Part shown: positions 19,307-27,532 of the stretch, one piece after another
Position numbering within the stretch: position 1 is the stretch's first letter
Layout: each line of letters opens with the position of its first letter
Source of the DNA: Ruegeria sp. HKCCA6707
Lineage (GTDB): Bacteria; Pseudomonadota; Alphaproteobacteria; Rhodobacterales; Rhodobacteraceae
Assembly (NCBI RefSeq): GCF_013033515.1
Contig: NZ_WQEG01000011.1
Coordinates: 1-64,000 of the forward strand
Length of the DNA stretch: 64,000 nt
Direction: 5' to 3'
Position numbers and translations under genes: made by a program
The notes under the pieces: model-generated
What the model was told of the DNA's origin: nothing
Database searches by the model: none
Seen by the model: only the letters and a program-made list of their open reading frames with translations

Positions 19307-20710
19307 TTACATCAATTCACGCACGTCTGTCAGCCGTCCTGTGATTGCCGCTGCGGCAGCCATCGCCGGGCTGAGCAGGTGGGTACGCCCACCGCGTCCC
19401 TGACGGCCTTCAAAGTTGCGGTTCGATGTGGCGGCACAGCGTTCGCCCGGCTGCAACTGGTCAGGATTCATTGCCAGACACATGGAACACCCCGCCAGAC
19501 GCCATTCGAAACCGGCCTCTTTGAAGATATCGGCCAGGCCTTCCTCTTCGGCCTGAAGCCGCACGAGGCCCGAGCCCGGCACGACCATCGCACGCATACC
19601 GTCCTTGATCTTTTTGCCTTTCAGGATCTCAGCCGCTGCGCGCAGGTCTTCGATGCGCCCATTGGTGCAGGACCCGATAAAGACAGTGTCGATCTCGACG
19701 TCACTCAGCTTTTGACCGGCTTCAAGCCCCATATATTCCAGCGAGCGGCGGGCCGCATCGACCTTGCCGCCTTCGAAATCGTCCGGGTTGGGCACGGATG
19801 CGGTGATGGGCAGAACATCCTCGGGGCTGGTGCCCCAGGTTACGACAGGGGCGATATCTTCACCTCGGATGGTGACAACTTTGTCGAAATGCGCACCTTC
19901 GTCAGTATATAGCGTCTTCCACCATTCCATCGCCGCTTCCCATTGCGCACCTTTCGGAGCGTGCGGGCGGCCTTTGACATATTCGAACGTGGTCTCATCC
20001 GGGGCAATCAGGCCCGCACGTGCACCGCCTTCGATGGCCATGTTGCACACGGTCATACGGCCTTCCATCGACAGGTTGCGGATCGCCTCGCCGCAGTACT
20101 CGATGACATAGCCGGTGCCACCAGCAGTGCCGGTTTCACCAATCACGGCCAAGGTGATGTCTTTGGCGGTCACACCGGGCTGCAGCTTGCCGGTGATCTC
20201 GACCTTCATATTCTTGGATTTCTTCTGGATCAGAGTCTGCGTGGCCAGAACATGCTCGACCTCGGATGTCCCGATGCCGTGGGCAAGCGCGCCAAACGCG
20301 CCATGGGTGGCTGTGTGGCTGTCGCCGCAAACCACAGTCATACCAGGCAGGGTCCAGCCCTGTTCCGGACCGACGATATGCACGATGCCCTGGCGCACGT
20401 CATGCACCGGGTAATAGTGAATGCCGAAATCCTTGGCGTTTTTGTCCAGCGCTTCGACCTGGATGCGCGATTCCGGGTTTTCGATCCCGTTCACGCGGTC
20501 AGCCGTAGTGGGCACGTTGTGATCCGGTACAGCGATGGTTTTTTCAGGCGCGCGCACTTTGCGACCCGCCATGCGCAGCCCTTCAAAGGCCTGCGGGCTG
20601 GTCACTTCATGTACCAGATGGCGGTCGATATACAGCAGGCTGGTGCCATCTTCGGCCTCGTGGGCGACATGGGCATCCCAGATCTTGTCATAGAGTGTTT
20701 TGGGGGACAT
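19307..20710 (-). CDS. leuC: 3-isopropylmalate dehydratase large subunit
   Basis: A 467-residue aconitase-superfamily subunit carrying the 4Fe-4S cluster of isopropylmalate isomerase. Diagnostic segments are [20 protein letters not shown], the first cluster cysteine in FIGSCTNGR and the pair in [11 protein letters not shown], then [19 protein letters not shown]. Start ATG 20710. A possible 35-codon gene lies 47 bp upstream. Full length for the family. Confidence 0.97.
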   Translation of the reverse strand: MSPKTLYDKIWDAHVAHEAEDGTSLLYIDRHLVHEVTSPQAFEGLRMAGRKVRAPEKTIAVPDHNVPTTADRVNGIENPESRIQVEALDKNAKDFGIHYYPVHDVRQGIVHIVGPEQGWTLPGMTVVCGDSHTATHGAFGALAHGIGTSEVEHVLATQTLIQKKSKNMKVEITGKLQPGVTAKDITLAVIGETGTAGGTGYVIEYCGEAIRNLSMEGRMTVCNMAIEGGARAGLIAPDETTFEYVKGRPHAPKGAQWEAAMEWWKTLYTDEGAHFDKVVTIRGEDIAPVVTWGTSPEDVLPITASVPNPDDFEGGKVDAARRSLEYMGLEAGQKLSDVEIDTVFIGSCTNGRIEDLRAAAEILKGKKIKDGMRAMVVPGSGLVRLQAEEEGLADIFKEAGFEWRLAGCSMCLAMNPDQLQPGERCAATSNRNFEGRQGRGGRTHLLSPAMAAAAAITGRLTDVRELM

Positions 20711-20757
20711 GTGTCCTCTCCCGTTTTTTTGGAATGAGAATTGGCTGGCGAGGTGGC

Positions 20758-20865
20758 TTAGGCCGCGGATAGGCGGGCCAGAACAGTGCGGGCAGCCCCA
20801 TAGAACCGTTCACGCAAGCGCGCGCGATCTTCAAGGTTCTGAATCTGGGCCACTGATAGTCTCAT
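20758..20865 (-). CDS. Possible small protein or leader ORF upstream of leuC
   Basis: ATG 20865 to TAA 20758 encodes 35 residues, [20 protein letters not shown] onward, ending VLARLSAA. The composition (helical, Leu/Arg/Ala-rich) looks protein-like and not like a Leu-codon-rich attenuator peptide: it has five Leu, dispersed. GGGGG lies just upstream. I recall a similarly short conserved ORF beside leuC in Rhodobacteraceae, sometimes labelled isopropylmalate isomerase, but cannot confirm it. No clear terminator/antiterminator pair is visible between it and leuC. Confidence 0.4.
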   Translation of the reverse strand: MRLSVAQIQNLEDRARLRERFYGAARTVLARLSAA

Positions 20866-20877
20866 GGCCCCCAGATA

Positions 20878-21123
20878 CTATCCGTTGGTGCTTGGTTCAA
20901 GGGAAATGGGTGGGTCGTCTGGGACGGCCTCGAGCAAGTCGGAAGGTTGGCAGTCCAAGGCTTCGCACAGCTTGGCGAGAGTTTCGAATCGAACACCTTT
21001 GACTTTTCCTGACTTCAGCAAGCTCAAATTTTGCTCGGTGATGCCGATCGAGTGCGCCAGGTCTTTGCCTTTGATTTTGCGTCTAGCCATCATGACATCC
21101 AACCGAACTACGATCTGCATCAT
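20878..21123 (-). CDS. Small XRE-family (YozG-like) regulator
   Basis: An 81-residue protein that is almost only a helix-turn-helix: LDVMMARRKIKGKDLAHSIG and ITEQNLSLLKSGKVKG, followed by the recognition-supporting RFETLAKLCEALDCQPSDLL. This is the YozG/YgzD type, normally encoded with a DUF2975 membrane protein, as here. The ATG at 21123 overlaps the stop of that gene (ATGA), so it is translated by coupling. It probably represses its own operon; the inducer is unknown. Confidence 0.92.
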   Translation of the reverse strand: MMQIVVRLDVMMARRKIKGKDLAHSIGITEQNLSLLKSGKVKGVRFETLAKLCEALDCQPSDLLEAVPDDPPISLEPSTNG

Positions 21124-21626
21124 ACGAATTCCCGGTTCTCGCGATCTATCAACACGGCTTCAGCAAAGATCCAACCAATCAGATAAACCAACCCTGCGCA
21201 AAGCAGCATAAGCAAGTCTGATGAGCCAATACTGATAACGAGGCTGCGTTCGCCCTGGGCTTTTCCAATATTTTCGGCAAGGCCGATCAGCGTATCGTCT
21301 AGGGTTTGAAAGGCAGCAAGCGCAAGAACGACTTTGCCCAGCCGTTGAATGTTCTTTGCTGTTTCGGGAACAAGCACAGCACCACCCGCGCAATCTTTTA
21401 GGATCGTGCGCAGGATCCAAAGCACCCAAATCAGCAGGGCCAGACCAAGCATCGCGATAAGAGTGAGTGCAATCGTACCGCTGAGCGGCATGTTGGATGA
21501 AGATATCGCAAACGCAGGGACTTCGCCGCTGAGTATTGCGTAAACTACGAGCGTTGGAATGATAACCACGGCACCGGTGGTGAACCAATAGAGCCGTTTC
21601 GACATTTGAATAATGCGTTGCTTCAT
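21120..21626 (-). CDS. DUF2975 membrane protein
   Basis: A 168-residue protein with four membrane segments (TTGAVVIIPTLVVYAIL, TIALTLIAMLGLALLIWVLWIL, VVLALAAFQTLDDTLIGL, SDLLMLLCAGLVYLIGWIFAEA). The pairing with a YozG-like XRE gene and the C-terminal IGWIFAEAVLIDRENREFV are typical of DUF2975. ATG 21626 is chosen because AGAAAGG precedes it; a TTG 18 bases earlier does not have a site. It is divergent from a lipoprotein gene across an AT-rich promoter region (21627-21691). The biochemical role of the family is unknown to me. Confidence 0.9.
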   Translation of the reverse strand: MKQRIIQMSKRLYWFTTGAVVIIPTLVVYAILSGEVPAFAISSSNMPLSGTIALTLIAMLGLALLIWVLWILRTILKDCAGGAVLVPETAKNIQRLGKVVLALAAFQTLDDTLIGLAENIGKAQGERSLVISIGSSDLLMLLCAGLVYLIGWIFAEAVLIDRENREFV

Positions 21627-21691
21627 ATCATTGCCTTTCTGCAATTAATAATTATCGTATAACAATAATAAATGATTCGAAAGGGTGAATA

Positions 21692-22225
21692 ATGAAATTT
21701 GTAGCTCCAGTGGTTTTCCTGCTTTTCATAGGGTGTAATAGCGTTGTTCCAGGCACTGTTCGGCAACTGACGGATGTCGATCCGTTAACGGCTCGCCCAT
21801 CCAACATTGCCCTGAAGTTCGAATTGCCAAGCGCGTTGGGTGTCCGACCGGATTCTGGGCGCATTGAACTTTCAGGACATGGTGCCGATGGCTCTATTTC
21901 TGAGCGTTTTGTGCTGCATGAGGTTGATGACGGTGTTTTTCTGATTGCAGATCAGGACATTGAAAGGTTCCAGTCCGTGCAACAGGAGATCAGCAGGATG
22001 AAAATAGAAGATCCGGAAGGGACAAAAGGCAGCTTGTCATTGAGCTTTGGTCCCTGCCTAAATCACCCAACCGATATTGATCAGGAACGACTGACCGTAG
22101 CCATTCGACTGAGCCAAGAAGGTGAATTCCTGCCATTACTTGTAGATGTTCCAGCGCGGACTGTTATGAACAATGTCGTTTCCTCGGAGCTTCCGGAGTG
22201 CGCCGATGCATCAACCAAAATTTGA
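21692..22225 (+). CDS. Lipoprotein of unknown function
   Basis: A 177-residue protein with a type II signal peptide: MKFVAPVVFLLFIGC, lipid-modified cysteine C15 in the lipobox LFIGC. The mature part is mixed alpha/beta with two further cysteines (FGPCLNHP, LPECADA) that could form a disulfide. I do not recognise a domain. Base composition looks lower in GC than the neighbours. It is divergent from the DUF2975/XRE pair and could share regulation with it. Confidence 0.75.
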   Translation: MKFVAPVVFLLFIGCNSVVPGTVRQLTDVDPLTARPSNIALKFELPSALGVRPDSGRIELSGHGADGSISERFVLHEVDDGVFLIADQDIERFQSVQQEISRMKIEDPEGTKGSLSLSFGPCLNHPTDIDQERLTVAIRLSQEGEFLPLLVDVPARTVMNNVVSSELPECADASTKI

Positions 22226-22327
22226 TCTGGGGTCACTGCTGCGTCTTCATTGAAATGTCATAAGGTGCTTGTTACTTTACATATACCCCTGCGCCCGGGA
22301 TGTGGCGGCGCGCAACAAAGGAGGACT

Positions 22328-22384
22328 ATGTCCTGTCTCTACATACCCAGGCGGGTTTGCCCGCCGATGACCGGGCCAGCATGA
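22328..22384 (+). CDS. Possible 18-codon leader ORF overlapping rsfS
   Basis: ATG 22328 has an excellent ribosome binding site (AAAGGAGGACT) and reads MSCLYIPRRVCPPMTGPA before a TGA at 22382-22384. That stop overlaps the first rsfS ATG (22381) as ATGA, so it could be a leader peptide coupling translation into rsfS. The alternative is that this ATG is the true rsfS start and one base is missing just after it: restoring frame gives a smooth extension reading LSLHTQAGLPADDRAS into MMAHSQS. Confidence 0.4.
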   Translation: MSCLYIPRRVCPPMTGPA

Positions 22385-22743
22385 TGGCCCACTCTCAGTC
22401 CATCAGCGACAAGCTGCTTGAACGAATCCTTTCCTCACTTTCCGACGATAAGGCCGAAGATGTCGTGCAGATTAACCTGCAGGGCAAATCCTCGGTTGCT
22501 GATCACATGGTGATTGCGTCGGGTCGCTCGACCCGTCAGGTCTCGGCCATGGCGGAAAAGCTGACGGATCGCATCAAGCAGGAATTCGGGTTCACCTCGA
22601 AGGTCGAAGGCAAGGATGCCGGCGACTGGGTGTTGATTGATACGGGCGACGTGATCGTTCATATCTTCCGCCCCGAAGTGCGTGAATTCTATCAGCTGGA
22701 AAAGATGTGGCTGCCTGCGGGTGGCAGCGCCTCGGCGAACTGA
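22381..22743 (+). CDS. rsfS: Ribosomal silencing factor
   Basis: A 120-residue RsfS/Iojap protein that binds ribosomal protein uL14 and blocks subunit joining under starvation. Core segments are DKAEDVVQINLQGKSSVADHMVIASGRSTRQVSAMAE, GDWVLIDTGDVIVHIF and REFYQLEKMW. The in-frame ATG pair at 22381/22384 is used, but no good ribosome binding site precedes it; the good one belongs to ATG 22328 in another frame. It is followed 44 bp later by rlmH, the usual bacterial rsfS-rlmH pair. Confidence 0.92.
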   Translation: MMAHSQSISDKLLERILSSLSDDKAEDVVQINLQGKSSVADHMVIASGRSTRQVSAMAEKLTDRIKQEFGFTSKVEGKDAGDWVLIDTGDVIVHIFRPEVREFYQLEKMWLPAGGSASAN

Positions 22744-22787
22744 GGCGCTATTCCGGCCTGTATTGAAAGGTCGGAGGCGAGAGACAT

Positions 22788-23258
22788 ATGCGTATCAGCA
22801 TAGTTGCGGTCGGGCGATTGCGCGCTGGACCCGAGAAGTCACTGCTTGACGACTACCTGACCCGTTTTGACCGGACCGGCCGTGGCCTGGGCCTTGGTCC
22901 TGCGCGGGTGATCGAGGTTGAAGACAAGAAGAACGCAGGCATGGGCGCCGAAGCCGCGCTGCTGCGCAAAGCCCTGCCCAAAGGGGCGGTGATCTGCACA
23001 CTGGATGAGCGCGGGCGGGTGATGTCCTCTCCTGATTTCGCGCAGAAACTTGGCGGGTGGCGCGACGCCGGGCGACAGGATCTGGCGTTGATCATTGGCG
23101 GTGCGGACGGAATAGACCCTAATCTGCGGGCCGAGGCGGATTTTTCCATCTCGTTCGGTGCAATGGTCTGGCCCCATATGCTGGTCCGTGTGATGCTGGC
23201 TGAACAGCTTTACCGGGCCGCAACAATCCTGTCGGGCGGCCCATATCACCGGGTCTGA
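22788..23258 (+). CDS. rlmH: 23S rRNA pseudouridine-1915 N3-methyltransferase
   Basis: A 156-residue SPOUT-class methyltransferase that modifies 23S rRNA position 1915 on the assembled ribosome. Signatures are [21 protein letters not shown], the knot region [13 protein letters not shown] and the C-terminal [20 protein letters not shown] followed by LYRA and GGPYHR. The length equals that of E. coli RlmH. It follows rsfS and is followed one base later by a flavodoxin-like gene. Confidence 0.96.
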   Translation: MRISIVAVGRLRAGPEKSLLDDYLTRFDRTGRGLGLGPARVIEVEDKKNAGMGAEAALLRKALPKGAVICTLDERGRVMSSPDFAQKLGGWRDAGRQDLALIIGGADGIDPNLRAEADFSISFGAMVWPHMLVRVMLAEQLYRAATILSGGPYHRV

Positions 23259-23259
23259 C

Positions 23260-23745
23260 ATGGCGCAGCTTTTGATCGTTTACCATTCGCGCACCGGCGG
23301 GGCGCGGCAAATGGCCGAGGCCGCCGCTGAGGCGGGGCGCGACGAGGCTGATGTCGTCTTGAAACCGGCGGATCAGGCAGGGCCAACGGATTTGCTCGCG
23401 GCAGATGGCTATATCTTTTGTGCGCCCGAAAATCTGGCGGCACTTTCGGGTCTGATGAAGGAGTTCTTTGACCGGTCCTATTACCCGGTGCTGGGCAAGA
23501 TCGAAGGTCGGCCCTATGCGCAGATGGTTTGTGCCGGGTCAGACGGCGAAAACGCGGTGCGTCAGATGGCCCGGATCGCCACAGGCTGGCGCTTGAAAGA
23601 GGTGCAGCCGCCCTTGATCCTGTGCACCCACGCGCAGACACCCGAAGCGATTCTGGCCGAAAAGACCATCCCAAATGACCAGCTTGAGCAATGCCGTGAG
23701 ATCGGCGCTGCAATGGCCGCCGGGCTTAGTCTTGGGGTGTTCTGA
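23260..23745 (+). CDS. Flavodoxin-fold NAD(P)H-dependent reductase-like protein
   Basis: A 161-residue flavodoxin-like protein. The N-terminal LLIVYHSRTGGARQMAEAA is the FMN phosphate loop (SxTGxxxxMA); the later AADGYIFCAPENLAALSGLMKEFFDRSYYP contacts the isoalloxazine ring in this family. It probably carries FMN and reduces quinones, azo or iron compounds in the cytoplasm; the substrate is not readable. It begins one base after the rlmH stop, so it is co-transcribed. It converges on the small exported protein gene three bases away. Confidence 0.85.
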   Translation: MAQLLIVYHSRTGGARQMAEAAAEAGRDEADVVLKPADQAGPTDLLAADGYIFCAPENLAALSGLMKEFFDRSYYPVLGKIEGRPYAQMVCAGSDGENAVRQMARIATGWRLKEVQPPLILCTHAQTPEAILAEKTIPNDQLEQCREIGAAMAAGLSLGVF

Positions 23746-23748
23746 CCC

Positions 23749-24096
23749 TCAGTTCAGATCAAATATCGTGGTGTCGTCGCTCCACCCGCCCACATTGTCA
23801 CGGGCCTGGATCTGCACCTGCGTCGTCCCGGCGGGTATCACCACACCACCCAGCGAACGTGTAAAGGGTTGTTCATCCACATGCGGGTGATGCAGCACGC
23901 GCATGCCCAGTTCATTGCCGTCCATATCCAGCACCCGCCAGCCGTCGGCATAGTCATCCCAGCCGGTGTCGGGGTGGCGAATCGTGACGTCGAATCGCCA
24001 GGTGTCGCCGCTGCGACTCGCCGCGATGTTTTCGATGGTGGGCGGATCGGCCAGCACAGGCGTGGCCAGAAAAGCAAAGAGAATCAGATAACGCAT
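23749..24096 (-). CDS. Small exported protein of unknown function
   Basis: A 115-residue protein with a signal peptide (MRYLILFAFLATPVLA, residues 1-16) and a mature beta-rich part (TWRFDVTIRHPDTGWDDYADGWRVLD, then HHPHVDEQPFTRSL) that looks like an immunoglobulin- or FnIII-like sandwich. The HHPHVDEQ stretch could bind metal. ATG 24096 is chosen because the signal peptide begins there. Family name not known to me. It lies downstream of the DUF599 gene on the same strand. Confidence 0.75.
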   Translation of the reverse strand: MRYLILFAFLATPVLADPPTIENIAASRSGDTWRFDVTIRHPDTGWDDYADGWRVLDMDGNELGMRVLHHPHVDEQPFTRSLGGVVIPAGTTQVQIQARDNVGGWSDDTTIFDLN

Positions 24097-24131
24097 AGAG
24101 AAACCATAGAATGCCAGAGTTTGAATTGGGA

Positions 24132-24842
24132 TCACGTCTTGGTGTCGCCGGGCAGGGTTAGCAGGATTGATCGCGATTGCGATGCAAACTCGCGCCGATA
24201 GAGCACGCCGAAGGTGATCGCCGCGCCAAGGATCAAGGTGATCGGCCCAAGAAACCAGGCCAAAGAGGCCAGCGCGAAATAGGTCGCCCGCAGCGCCCTG
24301 TTGAAACTGCGCGCGGCGGTGACGCAGATTTCGCCAGCTTGGGCGGCGCGGGGATAGGCTTGGGGGTCTTCGGGCTCATTGGGAACGGCTGCCATCAGTA
24401 CAGCGCAATAACCAAACAGGCGATGGGCCCAAACATATTTCAGGAAGGAATTGGCCAACAGCAGTATGACGACCAGGATCTTGATCTCCCACACCAAAGC
24501 GGGGGCCATGCCGATAGCCAGATCGCTGGCGACACCTGCCAGTTTCTCGGTATTGCCCAGTAAGGCCAAACCGCCGCCAATGGCAATCATGGTGGTCGAG
24601 GCAAAAAAGGTGCTGCCTTGACGCATCGCACCCACCACCTGCGCATCAAAGACACGCGGTTGCCGCGTCACCATCTCGCGCATCCAGCCGCGTCGGTATT
24701 CATCCATCAGCATTGCAACCGACGGGCGTTTTCGTGACGGATGTTCGATCATCCAGCCAATGGCCTGCCACGCACCGATCAACACGAGGACGGCAACAAA
24801 ATCCAGGGGAGAGAAAACCAGAGCGCGATCAATCCAAGTCAT
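24132..24842 (-). CDS. DUF599 membrane protein
   Basis: A 236-residue protein with four membrane segments (DFVAVLVLIGAWQAIGWMI, STTMIAIGGGLALLG, WEIKILVVILLLANSFLKYVWAHR, ATYFALASLAWFLGPITLILGAAITFGVLY). The RRGWMREMVTRQPRVFDAQVVGAMRQGSTFFAST run and KYVWAHRLFGYCAVLMAAVP are characteristic of DUF599. Its function is unknown to me. It is divergent from glcD; the 82-bp gap holds the glc operator. Confidence 0.88.
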   Translation of the reverse strand: MTWIDRALVFSPLDFVAVLVLIGAWQAIGWMIEHPSRKRPSVAMLMDEYRRGWMREMVTRQPRVFDAQVVGAMRQGSTFFASTTMIAIGGGLALLGNTEKLAGVASDLAIGMAPALVWEIKILVVILLLANSFLKYVWAHRLFGYCAVLMAAVPNEPEDPQAYPRAAQAGEICVTAARSFNRALRATYFALASLAWFLGPITLILGAAITFGVLYRREFASQSRSILLTLPGDTKT

Positions 24843-24888
24843 GGCCGCGACATTAGAGCCCGTTTAGAGGACTTGCCAGACTGAAGAA

Positions 24889-24909
24889 TTGGTAATATTA
24901 TTTTACCAA
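24889..24909. promoter_or_regulatory. Probable operator upstream of glcDEF
   Basis: Perfect inverted repeat TTGGTAA (24889-24895) / TTACCAA (24903-24909) with a 7-base AT spacer. TGGTnnnACCA-type palindromes are typical of FadR/GlcC-class GntR regulators, which commonly control glycolate genes. It lies 15 bp before the glcD start, just upstream of the ribosome binding site GGAGG, so binding would block transcription. No GntR gene is in the window. Confidence 0.7.
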
Positions 24910-24924
24910 ATTGGAGGATCAGCA

Positions 24925-26364
24925 ATGGAAATGCCACGGCCAAATCCCGATGTGCTTGCGAAAAAGCGCAATGTCATGACGCGATTGCAGCAGGTCCTGC
25001 CTGTTGATGCGGTGATTGATGATCCAGCCGAGACGCGCGCTTATGAATGCGATGCGCTGACCGCCTATCGCTGCCCACCCATGCTGGCGGTGTTGCCTGC
25101 CTCGACGCAGGAGGTGTCGGACGTTTTACGCATCTGCCACGAAGAGGGCGTGCCGGTGGTTCCGCGCGGTTCGGGCACGTCATTGGCCGGTGGCGCTTTG
25201 CCGACGGCGGATTGTGTCATCCTTGGCATTGCCCGGATGAAAGACGTGCTCGAGACGGATTACGACAACCGGTTCATCCGCGTTCAAACCGGGCGCACCA
25301 ATCTGAGCGTAACCGGAGCCGTCGAAGAAGAAGACTTTTTCTATGCGCCGGATCCCTCATCTCAGCTGGCCTGTGCCATCGCCGGCAATATCGCGATGAA
25401 TTCCGGCGGGGCGCATTGTTTGAAATATGGCGTGACCACGAACAACTTGCTGGGCGTCACCATGGTCATGATGGATGGCAGCGTTGTCGAAATTGGCGGC
25501 GCCTACCTTGATTCAGGCGGGTTGGACCTTTTGGGCGTAATTTGCGGCTCGGAAGGTCAATTGGGCGTGGTGACCGAAGCAACCTTGCGCATTCTGCGTA
25601 AGCCCGAGGGTGCGCGTCCGGTTCTGATGGGGTTCGATGACAATGAGGTGGCCGGGCAATGTGTCTCTGACATTATCAAATCTGGTATTTTGCCCGTTGC
25701 GATCGAGTTTATGGACAAGCTGTGTATTCAAACCTGCGAGAACTTTGCGCAGGCCGGGTATCCCGATTGCGAAGCGCTGCTGATTGTCGAGGTCGAAGGG
25801 TCAGAGGCCGAAATTGACAGCCAACTCGCCAAGATCGTCGAGATCGCCAAGCGCCACAACCCGGTTGAACTGCGCGAAAGCCAGTCGCCCGAGGAAAGCG
25901 CTCGGATCTGGTTGGGTCGCAAGTCGGCCTTTGGGGCGATGGGTCAGCTAAACGACTATATGTGTCTGGACGGAACAATCCCTGTCTCGGCTCTGCCTGC
26001 GGTTTTGCGCCGGATTGGTGAGCTGAGTGCAGAATATGGCCTGCCAGTTGGCAATGTGTTCCACGCCGGTGACGGCAATATGCACCCGCTGATCCTGTTT
26101 GATGCCAACAAACCGGGTGATCTTGAGAAATGTGAGGCGTTTGGGGCGGAGATCCTGAAGCTTTGTGTGGATGAAGGCGGTTGTTTGACTGGCGAGCATG
26201 GGGTTGGCATCGAAAAGCGCGACCTGATGCATCATCAGTACACACCAGCCGATCTTGAAGCGCAAATGGTGGTCAAGGATGTGTTTGATCCAAGCTGGTT
26301 GCTGAACCCGGCAAAAGTGTTCCCCCTGGACGTGTCCGAGAGGCGGCGGATAGCGGCGGAATAG
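24925..26364 (+). CDS. glcD: Glycolate oxidase FAD-linked subunit GlcD
   Basis: A 479-residue VAO-family flavoprotein, the catalytic subunit that oxidises glycolate to glyoxylate. The FAD-binding PP-loop VPVVPRGSGTSLAGGALP and the C-terminal HAGDGNMHPLILFD and CLTGEHGVGIEKRDLM motifs (substrate and flavin contacts) are diagnostic, ending LLNPAKVFP. ATG 24925 has GGAGG eight bases upstream. It heads glcDEF; phytoplankton-derived glycolate is a common substrate for marine bacteria. A palindromic operator precedes it. Confidence 0.97.
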   Translation: MEMPRPNPDVLAKKRNVMTRLQQVLPVDAVIDDPAETRAYECDALTAYRCPPMLAVLPASTQEVSDVLRICHEEGVPVVPRGSGTSLAGGALPTADCVILGIARMKDVLETDYDNRFIRVQTGRTNLSVTGAVEEEDFFYAPDPSSQLACAIAGNIAMNSGGAHCLKYGVTTNNLLGVTMVMMDGSVVEIGGAYLDSGGLDLLGVICGSEGQLGVVTEATLRILRKPEGARPVLMGFDDNEVAGQCVSDIIKSGILPVAIEFMDKLCIQTCENFAQAGYPDCEALLIVEVEGSEAEIDSQLAKIVEIAKRHNPVELRESQSPEESARIWLGRKSAFGAMGQLNDYMCLDGTIPVSALPAVLRRIGELSAEYGLPVGNVFHAGDGNMHPLILFDANKPGDLEKCEAFGAEILKLCVDEGGCLTGEHGVGIEKRDLMHHQYTPADLEAQMVVKDVFDPSWLLNPAKVFPLDVSERRRIAAE

Positions 26365-26423
26365 GGGGCTCTGCCCCCGTCGCGCAGGCGCGACTCCCCC
26401 GAGTTATTTTTGAACAGAAGAAG
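26364..26423 (+). repeat. Copy A of an intergenic hairpin + TATTTTTGAACAGAAGAAG element
   Basis: Between glcD and glcE: a GGGGG / CCCCC hairpin, then GTCGCG-CAGG-CGCGAC, then the 19-base tail TATTTTTGAACAGAAGAAG (26405-26423), identical to the tail at 39486-39504. The hairpin plus T run looks like a terminator, yet the AAGAAGAG end supplies the ribosome binding site of glcE. It may act as a partial terminator or RNA stability element within the operon. Confidence 0.75.
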
Positions 26424-26427
26424 AGAT

Positions 26428-27528
26428 ATGGACCCTCAAACAGAAGCGGAACTGGCCGAACGGGTGGCCGGGTTGCAGGATCCGGTGCGGATTGTTGGCG
26501 GTGGAACGCGCGGCATCGACGGGCCTGAGACGGAGTTGAGCACGCGTGGCCTGAGCGGGATCACCCTTTATGAGCCTGGTGCGCTGACACTTGTGGCAAA
26601 AGCCGGGACACCGGTGGCCGAGATTGAGGCTGCGCTGGATGCGGAAGGGCAGCAATTGGCATTTGAGCCAATGGATCATCGCGGAGTGTTGGGCACGCGA
26701 GGGGAGCCTACGATCGGTGGAGTAGTTGCCGCGAACATTTCGGGCCCGCGCCGCATTCACGCGGGGGCGTGCCGCGATTTCCTTTTGGGGGTACGTTTTG
26801 TCGATGGGCGCGGTCAGGTAATCAAAAACGGCGGGCGGGTGATGAAGAATGTCACCGGCTATGATCTGGTCAAGTTGATGGCCGGGTCCTGGGGAACTTT
26901 AGGGGTTTTGACCGAAGTATCGTTGAAGGTTTTACCCAAGCCCGCGGCTGTGGCGAGCCTGTCGCTTGCGATATCTGATGCGGCAACAGCCGTCTCGGCC
27001 ATGTCGCAAGCGCTGAGATCTCCGTATGAAGTGAACGGTGCCGCTTTTGACCCAACCGCACAAAAAGCCTTGTTTAGGATCGAAGGGTTCGCGGATTCAG
27101 TTGCCTATCGCACCGATCAGCTTGCTGAGACGCTCAGGGGATTTGGTACACTTGTCGAAGAGCCAGATGCCGTATCCACTTGGGCAGAGATCCGCGATGT
27201 TCGGGCGTTTGGCCAAGGCGGGGGTGATGTTTGGCGGCTTTCGGTCAAGCCCAGCGATGCGCCGGATATTGCCGACAAAGCCGGGGCTGATCAGCTTTTG
27301 TTCGATTGGGGCGGGGGGCTGGTGTGGCTGCGGGTTCCGGCGGGCACAGATTTGCGCCAAAGACTTGGTACCTATTCAGGTCACGCGACACTTGTACGCG
27401 CAGAGCGTTCGACCATTGACGCGCTCGGTCGTTTTCAGCCTGAAAATGCAGCAATTGCGGCTCTGACACAGGGGCTTCGCGCCAAATTCGACCCGCGCGG
27501 GCTGTTTAATCCGGGGCTCATGAGGTAA
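26428..27528 (+). CDS. glcE: Glycolate oxidase FAD-binding subunit GlcE
   Basis: A 366-residue second FAD-domain subunit of the glycolate oxidase complex. It has the VAO fold with VRIVGGGTRG as the flavin loop and a GTRGEPTIGGVVAANISGPRR stretch typical of GlcE, and ends FDPRGLFNPGLM. It lacks the C-terminal HAGDGNMH catalytic block of GlcD, as is normal for GlcE. ATG 26428 follows AGAAGAG. It is followed four bases later by glcF. It works in the membrane-associated GlcDEF complex. Confidence 0.95.
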   Translation: MDPQTEAELAERVAGLQDPVRIVGGGTRGIDGPETELSTRGLSGITLYEPGALTLVAKAGTPVAEIEAALDAEGQQLAFEPMDHRGVLGTRGEPTIGGVVAANISGPRRIHAGACRDFLLGVRFVDGRGQVIKNGGRVMKNVTGYDLVKLMAGSWGTLGVLTEVSLKVLPKPAAVASLSLAISDAATAVSAMSQALRSPYEVNGAAFDPTAQKALFRIEGFADSVAYRTDQLAETLRGFGTLVEEPDAVSTWAEIRDVRAFGQGGGDVWRLSVKPSDAPDIADKAGADQLLFDWGGGLVWLRVPAGTDLRQRLGTYSGHATLVRAERSTIDALGRFQPENAAIAALTQGLRAKFDPRGLFNPGLMR

Positions 27529-27532
27529 AGCG

